Source: Pontibacter sp. G13
Lineage (GTDB): Bacteria; Bacteroidota; Bacteroidia; J057
Length of the DNA: 64,000 nt
Reading direction: 5' to 3'
Assembly: GCF_031851795.1 (NCBI RefSeq)
Contig: NZ_CP134696.1
Location: 7,006,001-7,070,000, forward strand
Shown here: piece after piece, positions 63,890 to 64,000 of the stretch
Numbering within the stretch: position 1 is the first letter of the stretch
Layout: the number at the start of each line of letters is the position of its first letter
Notes under the pieces: generated by a model
The model's database searches: none
What the model was told of the DNA's origin: nothing
Seen by the model: the letters and a program-made list of their open reading frames with translations, nothing else
Made by a program: the position numbers and the translations under genes

Positions 63890-64000
63890 TCAGGAGAGGT
63901 TAGGGGTGGGGGCGAGCATCATTTCAAGCGCGGCGCGTCCCCATCGATCGGGATCTTCCAGCATGGGGTAGTGCCCCAATTGATCCAGGAGCTTAAGTTG
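63890..64000 (-). CDS. Alpha/beta hydrolase, C-terminal part (runs off the right edge)
   Basis: The last 36 codons of a gene continuing beyond position 64000: LDQLGHYPMLEDPDRWGRAA is the characteristic C-terminal helix of alpha/beta hydrolases, with the catalytic His in GHYP. The TGA at 63890-63892 lies 3 bp before the TTG start of the glycosyltransferase. Substrate cannot be judged from this fragment. Confidence 0.8.
   Translation of the reverse strand, partial: QLKLLDQLGHYPMLEDPDRWGRAALEMMLAPTPNLS

Overview
The window looks like a chromosomal segment of a free-living, probably aerobic and pigmented member of the Bacteroidota, most likely of a Saprospiria/Cytophagia-like lineage. Signs of this are three TonB-dependent receptors with carboxypeptidase-like N-terminal domains, two of them paired with DUF4249 lipoproteins, a giant secreted protein with a type IX secretion sorting tail, LytS/LytTR signalling, DUF1080 and ThuA sugar proteins, a carotenoid desaturase, a sulfatase, many lipoproteins and few clear Shine-Dalgarno sequences. 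The genus cannot be told from sequence alone. No phage, insertion sequence, tRNA, rRNA or CRISPR array was found.

Layout. 0.1-3.3 kb: DUF1080 lipoprotein and ThuA protein (+), then an RhlE-type RNA helicase (-) behind a shared terminator. 3.4-6.6 kb: gene-free, with a ten-copy tandem array of a ~225-bp unit between two members of a dispersed palindromic repeat family. 6.6-12.4 kb: an oxidative pentose (Weimberg-type) block made of a 2-hydroxyacid dehydrogenase and ketoglutarate-semialdehyde dehydrogenase (+) facing an SDR, SMP-30 lactonase and XylX-type dehydratase (-). 12.4-14.4 kb: a second gene-free locus built from the same repeat parts. 14.4-17.1 kb: SulP transporter and GNAT enzyme. 17.3-28.4 kb: two TonB receptor/DUF4249 pairs with opposite gene order on either side of an M23 peptidase, an unknown exported protein and a LytS-LytTR two-component pair, then a small outer-membrane barrel.

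28.5-36.0 kb: two exported PTP-like phosphatases co-directional with and downstream of a third, different TonB receptor, with a membrane-anchored AraC regulator upstream and a divergent AraC/cupin regulator; together these suggest uptake of a phosphorylated nutrient. 36.1-40.7 kb: patatin lipase, a putative exported HExxH metallopeptidase, a stand-alone lipoyl-like domain protein and a helical protein of unknown role. 40.8-47.3 kb: a 1377-residue T9SS nuclease-like protein, a possible structured small RNA and a sulfatase. 47.7-55 kb: small unknown proteins, an aldehyde dehydrogenase, an MscS channel, and a carotenoid desaturase translationally coupled to an exported unknown. 55-64 kb: Tat-exported PhoX/DUF839 protein, metalloprotease-TPR fusion, lipoprotein trehalase with an aldo/keto reductase, a third repeat locus, a CatA-like acetyltransferase overlapping a membrane glycosyltransferase, and the C-terminus of an alpha/beta hydrolase at the right edge.

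Overall the window is rich in scavenging functions (pentose, trehalose, 3-keto sugars, sulfate and phosphate esters, nucleic acid). Its most unusual parts are the two large composite repeat loci, the TonB receptor/double-phosphatase cluster, the orphan lipoyl domain and the candidate RNA near 45.3 kb.
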